64,000 bases of DNA. Source: Solimonas sp040066175. Its GTDB lineage: Bacteria; Pseudomonadota; Gammaproteobacteria; Nevskiales; Nevskiaceae. The position numbers and the translations under genes are program-made. Position 1 is the first letter of the stretch. Every line of letters begins with the position of its first letter. Below are positions 1 to 8,604 of this stretch, piece after piece. The notes beneath the pieces are model-generated. The model searched no databases. It was not told where the DNA came from and was given only the letters and a program-made list of their open reading frames with translations. The DNA lies in NCBI RefSeq assembly GCF_040066175.1, contig NZ_JBEAAM010000002.1:62001-126000 (forward strand), read 5' to 3'.

Positions 1-1320
1 GAAGAAGCGCGCGACCGGCTGGAGGAAGCTGAAGACCGCTTCGGAAAAGCGCTGTCGGCCGCCTACAACCGCCTCTATTTCCCCATCAACGACCCGATGG
101 ATGGTTGCGACAAGCTCGCCGGCGTCACCATCGACCAAGGGCTCAAGATCGGTGAGAAAGATCAGTCTGCCGAAGCGCAGATCGAGAGTCTGCTCGCAAG
201 CCCCAGGGCCGATTACAAGCTCGTACGGGAATTGACCCGTGACAACCTGGACGAATACTTCGCGCAGGCCGAGGAATACCTCTGGCCCTCCGGCAAAGAC
301 AACCGCCGCACGCCGTGGAAGGACGTCGTCACGCGCGCCAAGTGCTTAGCCCTGTGGCCCTGGATGCCGGGGGCGAGCGGGCTGGACACCCTCAAGACGG
401 AGGCATTGAAGCAAGGCCGTTGGCGCCTGGGTGAAGACGGCTACATCGAGAAAGGCCCCTTCCCCAAGGACAAGGCCACGGTCAATGTGTCCGTCGTCAA
501 CGTGAAGGCCGACTCGGGCGAGACGGTGTTGAGCCTGACGCCCCGCCATGCGGGCGCGAGCCCCGTGGTCTATTGGTCGACCAAGCCCGAGGTCACGGAC
601 AAGGATCAGAAGGTCGATGACCTCGACAACTTCGCAACGACGGAGGGGACGCTCTACTTCTGGGTGAAGGACACCACCGGGCAGCACGAAAGTGCCCCGC
701 CCGTGCGCTGGTTGGCCGACCTGAAGATCCGTCACCAGGTTGAGCCCGCTGCCGACAAGCGCCGTGTGCGCCTGGAGGCCACCCCGCGCGCCGATCTCTT
801 TTACACGCTTGATGGCTCCAACCCGAAGGACGGCACGCGGTATGAGGGCCCGTTCGAGGTCGGCGCGGCAAGCTATCGCCTGCTGGTGTTTGCCCGCGCC
901 GGAGAAGCCAACAAGACCGCCGACTTCCAGATCCCGGCCAGTGGCGACAAGACGGTTCAGATCGTCGACGCCAAGCCGGCTCGCCTGCAGGCGAAGCGCG
1001 TGTCTCTCGACACCACCGACCGTGTATTCGGGGTCATCAATCGCTTCCGCGATCAACCCGGCACGCGATTCAAGGGCGTTCGCATCGAGATCGGCGAAGG
1101 CGAAAACACCGTGACCGTGCGCTTCCAAGAGCGCGAAGTCACAGCCGCCATGATCGAAGGCGTCGTCAACAGCCTTCGAGAAGTGCTCAACGAGCCCGAA
1201 GCCTTGGTCAACATCGCCATCGCCGATGGCATTCAGTTCGACACGGGCTTTGCGCTCAAGGAGTTCGCGAAGATTGCTGGTGTTGAGCTCAAACCGGGCG
1301 ACGTGAGCCAGGAGGAATGA
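1..1320 (+). CDS. DUF499-type ATPase, C-terminal part (5' end outside window)
   Basis: The reading frame is open from base 1, so only about the last 439 residues are present and no start is visible. The sequence looks like the C-terminal part of DUF499 (PF04465) proteins, large ATPases found beside DUF1156 methyltransferases in defence islands. The P-loop would lie in the missing part. A chitobiase/Fn3-like beta module is visible around nt 770-880, with the motif FYTLDGSNPKDGTRYEGPF. The C-terminus is a compact domain ending in ELKPGDVSQEE. The stop overlaps or nearly touches the DUF3780 gene, with which this family is usually paired. The role as energy-using subunit of a methyltransferase/helicase defence complex is inferred from the neighbours. 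The family call rests on recalled resemblance. Confidence 0.75.
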   Translation, partial: EEARDRLEEAEDRFGKALSAAYNRLYFPINDPMDGCDKLAGVTIDQGLKIGEKDQSAEAQIESLLASPRADYKLVRELTRDNLDEYFAQAEEYLWPSGKDNRRTPWKDVVTRAKCLALWPWMPGASGLDTLKTEALKQGRWRLGEDGYIEKGPFPKDKATVNVSVVNVKADSGETVLSLTPRHAGASPVVYWSTKPEVTDKDQKVDDLDNFATTEGTLYFWVKDTTGQHESAPPVRWLADLKIRHQVEPAADKRRVRLEATPRADLFYTLDGSNPKDGTRYEGPFEVGAASYRLLVFARAGEANKTADFQIPASGDKTVQIVDAKPARLQAKRVSLDTTDRVFGVINRFRDQPGTRFKGVRIEIGEGENTVTVRFQEREVTAAMIEGVVNSLREVLNEPEALVNIAIADGIQFDTGFALKEFAKIAGVELKPGDVSQEE

Positions 1321-1322
1321 CC

Positions 1323-1952
1323 ATGCCGCAAGCCTTGCGCCGCGCGACCCAAGCGCCCGCAGGGCGCGCGCAAACCCAGCATACGCTGGGCTTCGGGGTG
1401 CCCGCGACCTCGGACCCGCATCACTTCAAGGTCGTCATTCCCAGGAGCAGCACGGGCAAGGTGCAGATCAGCGAATACCTTGGACTGCAATCGGCATCGA
1501 GCGACACTGCGGTGATTGATCGTGTCTTACTCGACAGGCCGCGCTGGACGGCCATCCGCGCCGAGGTGCAGCGGGCGTTCAACGCCCGCCTCATCGCGCA
1601 TGGCTTGAAGCCCAGTGCATGGAAGGTCGGGGAGAACCCCGTGGATCGCCTGCTCGGCAAGGAACTCTGCGTCCTGGCCTGGGCCATCGAGCAGATGGAG
1701 ACAGCCAAGATCCCCGTTGCCGTGAGGAACTGGCTGGCCCTTCGACCCGAAGAACGTTGGTGGCTGTTCGGCATGACCGCCATGGCGACTGGCGGCATTA
1801 TGGACGCCGGCAAGGGGTGGCGTGCCGCGCTTGCCCACGCCTTGGGTGACGTCGCGCAGAGCGAGTTGCTGGGCACCCGCGCCCGTCGCGGCCGCAACGG
1901 CCGCGATGACACCCGGCCGACGCTGGATCTGTTCGGGGACGATGTCGAATGA
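1323..1952 (+). CDS. DUF3780 family protein
   Basis: This is a 209-residue soluble protein matching the DUF3780 family, with LGFGVPATSDPHHFKVVIP near the N-terminus and VLAWAIEQME in the middle. DUF3780 proteins have no established biochemical activity and occur almost only between DUF499 and DUF1156 genes. Two starts are possible. ATG at 1317 overlaps the previous stop but sits on top of the GGAGGA ribosome site. ATG at 1323 lies 6 bases after GGAGGA (1311-1316) and is preferred. The C-terminus is basic then acidic (RARRGRNGRDD...DLFGDDVE). The stop overlaps the next start by 4 bases (ATGA), indicating translational coupling. Its role is unknown; it may be an adaptor of the defence complex. 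Confidence 0.75.
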   Translation: MPQALRRATQAPAGRAQTQHTLGFGVPATSDPHHFKVVIPRSSTGKVQISEYLGLQSASSDTAVIDRVLLDRPRWTAIRAEVQRAFNARLIAHGLKPSAWKVGENPVDRLLGKELCVLAWAIEQMETAKIPVAVRNWLALRPEERWWLFGMTAMATGGIMDAGKGWRAALAHALGDVAQSELLGTRARRGRNGRDDTRPTLDLFGDDVE

Positions 1953-3862
1953 CCGCCAAGGAACTGTTCGAACGCCTCCAGCTGCTCGACGAAACCGAAC
2001 GGATCGAGGCGAAAAGTGCCAGCGAAATCGGCAAATCCGTGTTGGAGACGGTCTGTGCTTATGCCAACGAACCGGGACTAGGCGGCGGGTGGCTGCTCCT
2101 GGGCGTGAGCCGCGACGAGTCAGCGCTGTTCCCGAGCTATTGCGTCACCGGCATCGAACAGCCGGACAAGTTGGCCGCCGACCTGGCCTCCCAACTGGCC
2201 ACGGTCTTCAATCTTGCTGTGCGGGCCGAAGTTCGCAGCGAAGAACTGGCCGGCAAGCCGGTGCTGGTGGTCTTCGTGCCCGAAGCGCAGCCGGCGGACA
2301 AGCCCATCTATTTCAAGGCGCAAGGCCTTCCCAAGGGCGCCTTCCGGCGCGTCGGCAGCACCGATCAGCGTTGCACCGAGGACGATCTCGTCGTGTTTTA
2401 CGCTGGCCGGCAGCACGAAGGCTTCGACAGCAGCATCATTCCGGACGCCGGCTTCGAAGACTTCTCCCCCGAAGCCATTGCCGAATACCGCAACGCGCGG
2501 CGGCAGATCAGCCCACACGCGGAGGAACTCGACTGGAGCGATGAAGAGCTCCTGCAGGCGCTCGGCGCCCTACGTCGCGACGGTCGGGGCGCTTGGCGGC
2601 CGACGGTAGCTGGCGTCATCCTTTTCGGTAAACCTTCTGCGCTGCGGCGCCTCTTCCCCATGACGCGCGTGGACTACATCCGTGTTCCCGGCCGGGAGTG
2701 GATGCCCGATCCCGAACGCCGCTTCGAGACGATCGAGCTGCGAGACCCGCTGCTGCGACTCGTTCGCCGCGTCCAGGCCGCGATTCTCGACGACCTGCCC
2801 AAGGCTTTCGGTCTGGCCGAAGGCGAGGTGCAGCGCCAGGAGCTGCCCGTGATGCCCGCCCGCGTCATCCGCGAGGCGGTGGTCAATGCGCTGATGCACC
2901 GCAGCTATCGCGCCCATGCGCCGGTGCAGATCGTCCGTTACAGTAACCGGCTGGAAATCCGCAACCCGGGGTTTTCGTTGAAGTCGCCCGAGCATCTGGG
3001 CGAACCCGGTTCGGTGCCGCGCAACCCGCGCATCGCCGCTGCGCTCTATGACGCGGGACTGGCCGAGACCAAAGGCAGCGGCGTGCGCGTCATGCGCGAG
3101 ATGTGCGAGCGCGCGGGGCTTGCCCCACCCCTGATCGAATCCGACCGCGGGCAGGATCAGTTCGTGTTGCGGCTGTTCTTCCATCACTTCCTGGGTCCGG
3201 CAGATCTCGCCTGGCTGGCTCGCTTCAAGACGCTGCACCTGTCCGAGGCCGATGCGCGCGCCCTGGTCGTGGCGCGCGAAGTGGGCGTCCTCGACAACGC
3301 CACCTACCGCGAAATCAACCACGTCGATACGCTGACGGCGAGCCAGGCGCTGCGGCGGCTGCGCGATGCCGGCCTGCTCGACCAACAAGGGCGGGGCTCG
3401 GCCACCTGGTATCGCCCCACCGACCTGATGCTGGGCGAGTACCGGCCGGAGACGGGGGCGCTCGAGGCCGGGCAGGATGGAGAGGTGGCCTTGCCTAGGG
3501 AGTGGGACCACCAATCCAGGGAGCTCGAGCCCTTGTCTAGGGAGTCGGATGCGCAGAACTCCCTAGATAACAGCCAAGCCGAGGCCCGGCGGGCGCTTTT
3601 GGCGGAGCTTCCCGGAGATCTCGCCGCCCGCGTCGGCGCCCTGGGCAAGCGCGGTGCTCCGTCTGCCGTGCAGGCGGTCGTGCTGGATCTGCTGCGCCTG
3701 CGCCCCTGGCGGGCCGAGGCGCTGGGCCTGCTGCTCGGCCGCAACCCCGAATACGTCAGGCAGAAATACCTCCAGCCGCTCATCGAAGCGGGTCGCATCA
3801 CGATGACCCGCCCCGACCGCAACGACCCCGCGCAGGCCTACCGCACGGTCGATCCAGAATGA
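1949..3862 (+). CDS. AlbA_2 / HATPase_c_4 putative DNA-binding, ATP-binding protein
   Basis: This 637-residue protein begins with an AlbA_2 (Schlafen-type DNA-binding) domain at about residues 1-140 (ETERIEAKSA, GGGWLLLGVSRDE). Around residues 300-400 lies a GHKL-like HATPase_c_4 region, with VIREAVVNALMHRSY followed by ETKGSGVRVMREM. A winged helix follows at about 415-485, and a second winged-helix-like C-terminus at about 560-637. Such proteins are often annotated as putative transcriptional regulators or RecG-related. The linker at about residues 515-540 is a degenerate 7-residue repeat (SRELEPL, SRESDAQ) encoded by 21-base units. The start ATG overlaps the DUF3780 stop, and the stop overlaps the methyltransferase start. 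It could regulate the operon or act as a DNA-sensing subunit; neither is shown. Confidence 0.8.
   Translation: MTAKELFERLQLLDETERIEAKSASEIGKSVLETVCAYANEPGLGGGWLLLGVSRDESALFPSYCVTGIEQPDKLAADLASQLATVFNLAVRAEVRSEELAGKPVLVVFVPEAQPADKPIYFKAQGLPKGAFRRVGSTDQRCTEDDLVVFYAGRQHEGFDSSIIPDAGFEDFSPEAIAEYRNARRQISPHAEELDWSDEELLQALGALRRDGRGAWRPTVAGVILFGKPSALRRLFPMTRVDYIRVPGREWMPDPERRFETIELRDPLLRLVRRVQAAILDDLPKAFGLAEGEVQRQELPVMPARVIREAVVNALMHRSYRAHAPVQIVRYSNRLEIRNPGFSLKSPEHLGEPGSVPRNPRIAAALYDAGLAETKGSGVRVMREMCERAGLAPPLIESDRGQDQFVLRLFFHHFLGPADLAWLARFKTLHLSEADARALVVAREVGVLDNATYREINHVDTLTASQALRRLRDAGLLDQQGRGSATWYRPTDLMLGEYRPETGALEAGQDGEVALPREWDHQSRELEPLSRESDAQNSLDNSQAEARRALLAELPGDLAARVGALGKRGAPSAVQAVVLDLLRLRPWRAEALGLLLGRNPEYVRQKYLQPLIEAGRITMTRPDRNDPAQAYRTVDPE
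3494..3567 (+). repeat. 21-bp degenerate tandem repeat plus inverted copy inside the AlbA_2 gene
   Basis: Three copies of a 10-base core lie exactly 21 bases apart: CCTAGGGAGT (3494), TCCAGGGAGC (3515) and TCTAGGGAGT (3536). An exact inverted copy, ACTCCCTAGA, follows at 3558-3567. The 21-base period keeps frame and encodes a 7-residue repeat in the interdomain linker. The third copy and the inverted copy could form a 10-bp stem with a 12-base loop. Confidence 0.7.
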
Positions 3863-6800
3863 AATCCAGCACCATGCTCACTGAAACCAGTCCCACCCTC
3901 GTCCCGCTTGCCCTCAAGGATGCCCCGGCCCTGATCGAGACCGTCTTCCCGGCCCAGAAGGTCTCCTTCGAGGCGCAGAAGGAACGGAAAGCCAACCTCG
4001 GGCAGACCTTGACGGGACTCGGTTCCTACTGGAAGGGCAGGAAGCCCTTGATCCTGGTGCGCGCCATCGTCTTGGGCAGCCTCTTGCCGCCCACGGACGA
4101 CGCGGAAGCGGATCTCGCGGTCTTCGAAAAGCTGATGGCCTTCGACGACGAGGGGCTGGCACGGCGGCTCTTCGCCGCCAATGCCTTCTCGCCCGCAGAG
4201 ATCCTGGAGCGCGTGCAGATCGACGACCCCGAGCGTTACTTCACCTTCCCCTCTCCCTCGGGGAGAGGGGCCAGGGGTGAGGGCAAACCTCGCTGGCGGC
4301 GCGATGTGAGCGAAGACGACAGACTGACCCTCTATCGCCTCGCCGTTGCCGCCCTCGGCAGCTACGAGGAGAAGGCCAGCCGCGCCAAGCGCCCGGAAGA
4401 GGTCGATCAGGACTGGCTCTATGCGCCGGTGTGGCCGGTGGTCAACCGCCACTACGCGCACCTTGGCATCGATGCGCATGCCTTCCCGGAGCTCATCGAG
4501 CAGCTCGGCATCCTGCGCTTTGGCCATCGCCCGCGCGTGGGCGACAGCTTCTGCGGTGGCGGCTCGATTCCTTTTGAAGCAGCGCGGCTGGGATGCGATG
4601 TCTATGCCTCCGACCTCAACCCTGTGGCCTGCATGCTCACCTGGGGCGCCTTGAACATCATCGGCGCTTCTCCTGATCGCCGCGCGGCGATCGAACGGGC
4701 GCAGCGCGAGGTCGCGGCGGCGGTCGATGCCGAGATCACGCGGTTGGGCATCGAGCACGACGAAGCCGGCAACCGCGCCAAGGCCTATCTCTATTGCCTC
4801 GAGACCCGCTGCCCCGAGACCGGCTGGAGGGTGCCGATGGCGCCTTCCTGGGTCATCTCCAGGACGCGCAACGTGATCGCGCGTCTCGTGCCCGATCACG
4901 CCCACGAGCGCTTCGCCATCGAGATTTTGAGCGGCGTGTCAGCGGCGGAACTCAAGGCCGCCGAACGCGGCACGGTGCAGGATGGCGACCTGGTCTATCA
5001 GCTCGACGGCAAGACCTACCGCACGCCGATCAAGACCCTGCGCGGCGACTACCGGCTGCCCGACGGCACGACGGGCAACCGCCTGCGCCGCTGGGAAAAG
5101 AGCGACTTCAAGCCGCGCGAAGGTGACATCTTTCAGGAGCGGCTCTACTGCATCCAGTGGATCAAAAAGGAGACGCTAGCGGCCTCCCGGCAGGAGACCT
5201 TCTTCGCCGCCCCGACCGAGGCCGACCTCGAACGCGAACGCAAGGTGGAGGCCCTCGTCGCCGGAAACCTCGCGCGCTGGCAGGCCGAGGGGCTCGTGCC
5301 CGACATGGCCATCGAGCCAGGCTACAACACGGAGCAGCCAATCCGCGAGCGCGGCTGGACGCATTGGCATCATTTGTTCAATGCAAGGCAGTTAATTTTC
5401 CTGGGGGGCTTGCGAAGCAATTGTCTGACTCACGCCTCGTCAGCCGCGATGACCCTGTACTTCACCAAAGCCACAGACTGGAGCAACAAGGGTTGCCATT
5501 GGCATACAGGGTGGGAAAAGCCAGAGAACCTCTTTTACAACCAAGCCTTTGACACATTCTGGAACTACGGAACTCGATCAGCCTACTTTTTGCTGGCGCA
5601 ATGGGGTCTTGGATCGGCACGATTCGGTGACCTTTCTCACATCCGTAGCATTGTTGTCACGGAAACAGCCGACCAACCCCAGCAGCGCTGCGAATTCTGG
5701 ATCACCGACCCCCCCTACGCCGACGCGGTCAATTACCACGAGATCACCGAGTTCTTCATCGCCTGGCTCCGGAAGAACCCGCCCAAGCCTTTCGACGAAT
5801 GGGTGTGGGATTCGCGCCGGGCGCTCGCCATCAAGGGCGCGGGCGAGGACTTCCGCCGCGGCATGGTCGCCGCCTACCGGGCAATGGCCGAGCACATGCC
5901 GGACAACGGCTTGCAATGCGTGATGTTCACCCACCAGGACACGGGGGTGTGGAGCGACCTCATCGGCATCTTCTGGGCGGGGGGCTTGCAGGTGGTGGCC
6001 GCCTGGTACATCGCGACCGAAACGACCTCCGAGCTCAAGAAGGGCGGCTACGTGCAGGGCACGGTGATCCTGATGCTCAAGAAACGCCCCATTGGCGAGC
6101 GGCCGGGCTTCAAGCAGCGCATCCTCCCCGCGGTGCGGCAGGAGGTGGCGCGGCAGATCGAGACCATGATGCACCTCAATGAGCAGGTGGCCGCGCATCA
6201 CGGCGAGCCGGTGTGGTCTGATGCCGACCTGCAGATGGCGGGCTTTGCCGCGGCGCTCAAGGTGCTGACGGCCTACACCCACATCGGCGGCGAGGATGTC
6301 ACCAGCTTCGCCCTGCGCCCGCGCACACGCGGCGAGGTCACCGTCGTCGACGAGATCGTCCAGCAGGCCGCGGAGACGGCCTCGAGCCTCCTCGTGCCCG
6401 AGGGGCTGGCGGCGGACACCTGGGCGAGGCTCGCCGGCATCGAGCGCTTCCTGCTGCGCATGTGGGACATGGAGACGGCGGGCGTCACCAAGCTCGACAA
6501 CTACCAGAACTTCGCCAAGGCCTTCCGCGTGGCCGACTATGCCCGCGTGATGGGCGACATGCGCCCCAACCATGCGCGGCTCAAGCGCATCAGCGACTTC
6601 ACCTCGCGCGATCTCACCGACGCCACCGAACTCGGTCCAACCCGGCTGGGCCGTCTCATCATTGCCTTGCAGCAGATGCTCAAGGACACCGAGCCGCAGG
6701 TCATCGTCGAGCAGATCAAAGCCGAGATGGCTGATTTCCTGGAGGCGCGGCCGCTTCTCATGGACATGCTCGCCTTTCTCGAGCGCAAGCTGCCGGAATC

Positions 6801-6864
6801 GAATGTGCGCAGCGCCGCCGAGGTGCTGGGGGCGCGGCTCAAGAATCTGCGGTTTGGGGAGTAA
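3859..6864 (+). CDS. DUF1156 DNA methyltransferase
   Basis: This 1001-residue protein has DUF1156 architecture. A SAM-binding motif lies near residue 228 (DSFCGGGSIPFEAARLGCD, then YASDLNPVA), and the catalytic motif IV DPPY near residue 615 (WITDPPYADAVNYHEITEF). The order and DPPY suggest an N6-adenine or N4-cytosine amino-methyltransferase acting on island or host DNA, probably for self/non-self marking; the specificity is unknown. ATG at 3859 overlaps the preceding stop by 4 bases; ATG 3874 is an alternative. Two oddities stand out. A palindromic REP-like element is read through in frame at about residues 129-142. Bases 5371-5670, just before motif IV, are only about 51% G+C by my count, against about 65-75% around them, which suggests recombination. 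Confidence 0.88.
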   Translation: MKSSTMLTETSPTLVPLALKDAPALIETVFPAQKVSFEAQKERKANLGQTLTGLGSYWKGRKPLILVRAIVLGSLLPPTDDAEADLAVFEKLMAFDDEGLARRLFAANAFSPAEILERVQIDDPERYFTFPSPSGRGARGEGKPRWRRDVSEDDRLTLYRLAVAALGSYEEKASRAKRPEEVDQDWLYAPVWPVVNRHYAHLGIDAHAFPELIEQLGILRFGHRPRVGDSFCGGGSIPFEAARLGCDVYASDLNPVACMLTWGALNIIGASPDRRAAIERAQREVAAAVDAEITRLGIEHDEAGNRAKAYLYCLETRCPETGWRVPMAPSWVISRTRNVIARLVPDHAHERFAIEILSGVSAAELKAAERGTVQDGDLVYQLDGKTYRTPIKTLRGDYRLPDGTTGNRLRRWEKSDFKPREGDIFQERLYCIQWIKKETLAASRQETFFAAPTEADLERERKVEALVAGNLARWQAEGLVPDMAIEPGYNTEQPIRERGWTHWHHLFNARQLIFLGGLRSNCLTHASSAAMTLYFTKATDWSNKGCHWHTGWEKPENLFYNQAFDTFWNYGTRSAYFLLAQWGLGSARFGDLSHIRSIVVTETADQPQQRCEFWITDPPYADAVNYHEITEFFIAWLRKNPPKPFDEWVWDSRRALAIKGAGEDFRRGMVAAYRAMAEHMPDNGLQCVMFTHQDTGVWSDLIGIFWAGGLQVVAAWYIATETTSELKKGGYVQGTVILMLKKRPIGERPGFKQRILPAVRQEVARQIETMMHLNEQVAAHHGEPVWSDADLQMAGFAAALKVLTAYTHIGGEDVTSFALRPRTRGEVTVVDEIVQQAAETASSLLVPEGLAADTWARLAGIERFLLRMWDMETAGVTKLDNYQNFAKAFRVADYARVMGDMRPNHARLKRISDFTSRDLTDATELGPTRLGRLIIALQQMLKDTEPQVIVEQIKAEMADFLEARPLLMDMLAFLERKLPESNVRSAAEVLGARLKNLRFGE
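4248..4287 (+). repeat. REP-like palindromic element within the methyltransferase ORF
   Basis: A perfect hairpin is present: CCCCTCTCCC (4248-4257), loop TCG, GGGAGAGGGG (4261-4270). It is followed by ccaggggtgagggcaa. This composition is that of a widespread dispersed repeat in proteobacterial genomes, whose reverse reading gives the familiar LTPGPSPRGRGE. Here it is read in frame as SPSGRGARGEGK, so it inserts residues without breaking the gene. Confidence 0.75.
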
Positions 6865-6871
6865 GAGAAGC

Positions 6872-7288
6872 ATGCAGGCGGATTTTCTGGACGCATATGA
6901 ACGCCATTGGGACGATGCCGAGCGGCTCTTCCAGGCGCAGCGCTGGGCGAATGCGGATCATCTTTACGGCATGGCGGCCGAGTGCGGGCTCAAGCGCCTG
7001 ATGCTGGCCTTTGGGATGCCGTTCGATGCCGCCAAGAATTGGCCTGCCAATGCGTCTGATCGACAACACGCCGACGGCATCTGGACGCGCTTCGAGAGCT
7101 ATCGCTGTGGCCATCACCAAGGCGCGGTCTATGTCCTGCCGCCCACAAACCCGTTCGATGATTGGCATGTTTCGCAGCGCTACGCGCATCAACGCCATTT
7201 CGATCAACCGCGGGCGCAAGCACATCAGTCGGGAGCCCAAGCCATCCGTGAACTGGTGAAGCGGGCACGAAAGGAAGGGCTGATATGA
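6872..7288 (+). CDS. Small HEPN-like protein
   Basis: This 138-residue protein starts at ATG 6872, 7 bases after the methyltransferase stop. The N-terminal half is helical with the pattern RWANADHLYGMAAECGLKRL, which resembles HEPN-type helical bundles. Near the C-terminus R103 and H109 (RYAHQRH) are spaced as in an R-x(4-6)-H ribonuclease motif. HEPN assignment is an inference; homologues may carry other names such as SAM-dependent methyltransferase, but I see no SAM motif. The stop overlaps the next start (ATATGA), so it is coupled to the KGGVGR ATPase. If HEPN is right, it could be the toxic effector of the operon. Confidence 0.6.
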   Translation: MQADFLDAYERHWDDAERLFQAQRWANADHLYGMAAECGLKRLMLAFGMPFDAAKNWPANASDRQHADGIWTRFESYRCGHHQGAVYVLPPTNPFDDWHVSQRYAHQRHFDQPRAQAHQSGAQAIRELVKRARKEGLI

Positions 7289-8604
7289 CGACGTTTGACA
7301 AAATCCTGCCGGCTGCCGCCGAGGTGCTGACTGCTGAAGCTGATCTTGTTGCGCAACTGGATTGGCTCGTGATCAACCGCGACCTCAACGGCCGCGTGCG
7401 CTTCATCGTTCCGGAGAGCATCGAGGCGAACGACGCGTTGCGGGCAAAGATCGAGGCGCTCTATCAGGCGCTGACTGAACGGATTGCCGCGCATGCCTAC
7501 CCGGTCGCAACGGGCATTTTGTTCGAGGCGAATGTCGATGACGCATGCGCTGGCGGAGCCCGGTTCCCGCTGGAAGCGTTCGACAAGGTCTGGATCGCCG
7601 ACCGGCTGGCGACAGAGGGCAACTGGGCGCAGATCGCCCCAGAGACACAAGGCGCGCCGCGTGTCGTGTTTTTCTCGATCAAGGGCGGTGTCGGTCGCTC
7701 GACGGCGCTTGCGGCCTGCGCCTGGAAACTGGCCCAGCTCGGCAAGCGCGTGCTGGTGCTCGATCTCGACCTGGAGTCGCCGGGGCTGTCGTCCAGTTTG
7801 CTGCCGCCTGAACGGCAGCCCCTGTACGGCATCACCGACTGGCTGGTGGAGGATTTGATCGACCAGGGCGACGCCCTCCTCGAAGCCATGATCGCGACGA
7901 GCGATCTGTCGAGGGACGGCCAAATTTATGCAGTGCCCGCGCATGGCGCCGATCCTGGGGAATACATCGCCAAGCTCGGTCGGGTCTGGATGCCAAAGGT
8001 TCACAGCGACGGGAGGCGCGAATCATGGTCGATGCGCCTGCAGAGGCTGCTGCAGAGGTTAGAGGCGCGCATCCAGCCCGATATCGTCCTGATCGATTCG
8101 CGCGCGGGCATCGACGAGGTGGCATCGAGCTGCGTGACCGACCTCGGTGCAAACTTGATTCTGCTCTTTGCACTCGACGGTAGCCAGACCTGGAACGGCT
8201 ACGAGATCCTGTTCAAGCACTGGCTACGCTCTAGTGTGGCCACGCAAATCCGGGAGCGTTTGCAAACCGTCGCCGCCTTGGTGCCAGAGCTTGATCCGAC
8301 TGCCTATCTGGCCGATTTGCGTGAGCATGCCTACGACCTTTTTTTGGAAACGCTCTACGACGAGGTCTCTGCCACTGATGACGAAGGATGGAGTTTCGAT
8401 CTGGCGAGTGAAATCGCGCCGCACCAGCCTTGGTCGGTACGCTGGCACCGTGGGTTTGCCGCCTTGCGCACGTTGCACGGGCGGCTCGCTCAGATCGATG
8501 ACGAAGAGGTTCGCCATGTGTTCGGCGACCTGATCGGGCGAACCCTGCGCTCGCTGGGCTGGGCTGAGGGTTACCCGAAGGTGATCGACGGAGGCACGTT
8601 TTGA
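7285..8604 (+). CDS. KGGVGR-type ParA/MinD-like P-loop ATPase
   Basis: This 439-residue protein has a deviant Walker A motif, FFSIKGGVGRSTALAAC, at about residue 130. It is followed by a switch-like VLVLDLDLESPGLSS and, later, DIVLIDSRAGIDEVAS. This is the KGGVGR variant of the SIMIBI (ParA/MinD) class, where the usual KGG-GKT ends in GR. The first about 120 residues form a separate N-terminal domain I do not recognise. The ATG lies inside the previous stop region and the TGA overlaps the TTG start of the next gene, so the two ATPases are probably made together. The role is unknown; the position inside a defence operon suggests sensing or signalling. Confidence 0.8.
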   Translation: MTTFDKILPAAAEVLTAEADLVAQLDWLVINRDLNGRVRFIVPESIEANDALRAKIEALYQALTERIAAHAYPVATGILFEANVDDACAGGARFPLEAFDKVWIADRLATEGNWAQIAPETQGAPRVVFFSIKGGVGRSTALAACAWKLAQLGKRVLVLDLDLESPGLSSSLLPPERQPLYGITDWLVEDLIDQGDALLEAMIATSDLSRDGQIYAVPAHGADPGEYIAKLGRVWMPKVHSDGRRESWSMRLQRLLQRLEARIQPDIVLIDSRAGIDEVASSCVTDLGANLILLFALDGSQTWNGYEILFKHWLRSSVATQIRERLQTVAALVPELDPTAYLADLREHAYDLFLETLYDEVSATDDEGWSFDLASEIAPHQPWSVRWHRGFAALRTLHGRLAQIDDEEVRHVFGDLIGRTLRSLGWAEGYPKVIDGGTF

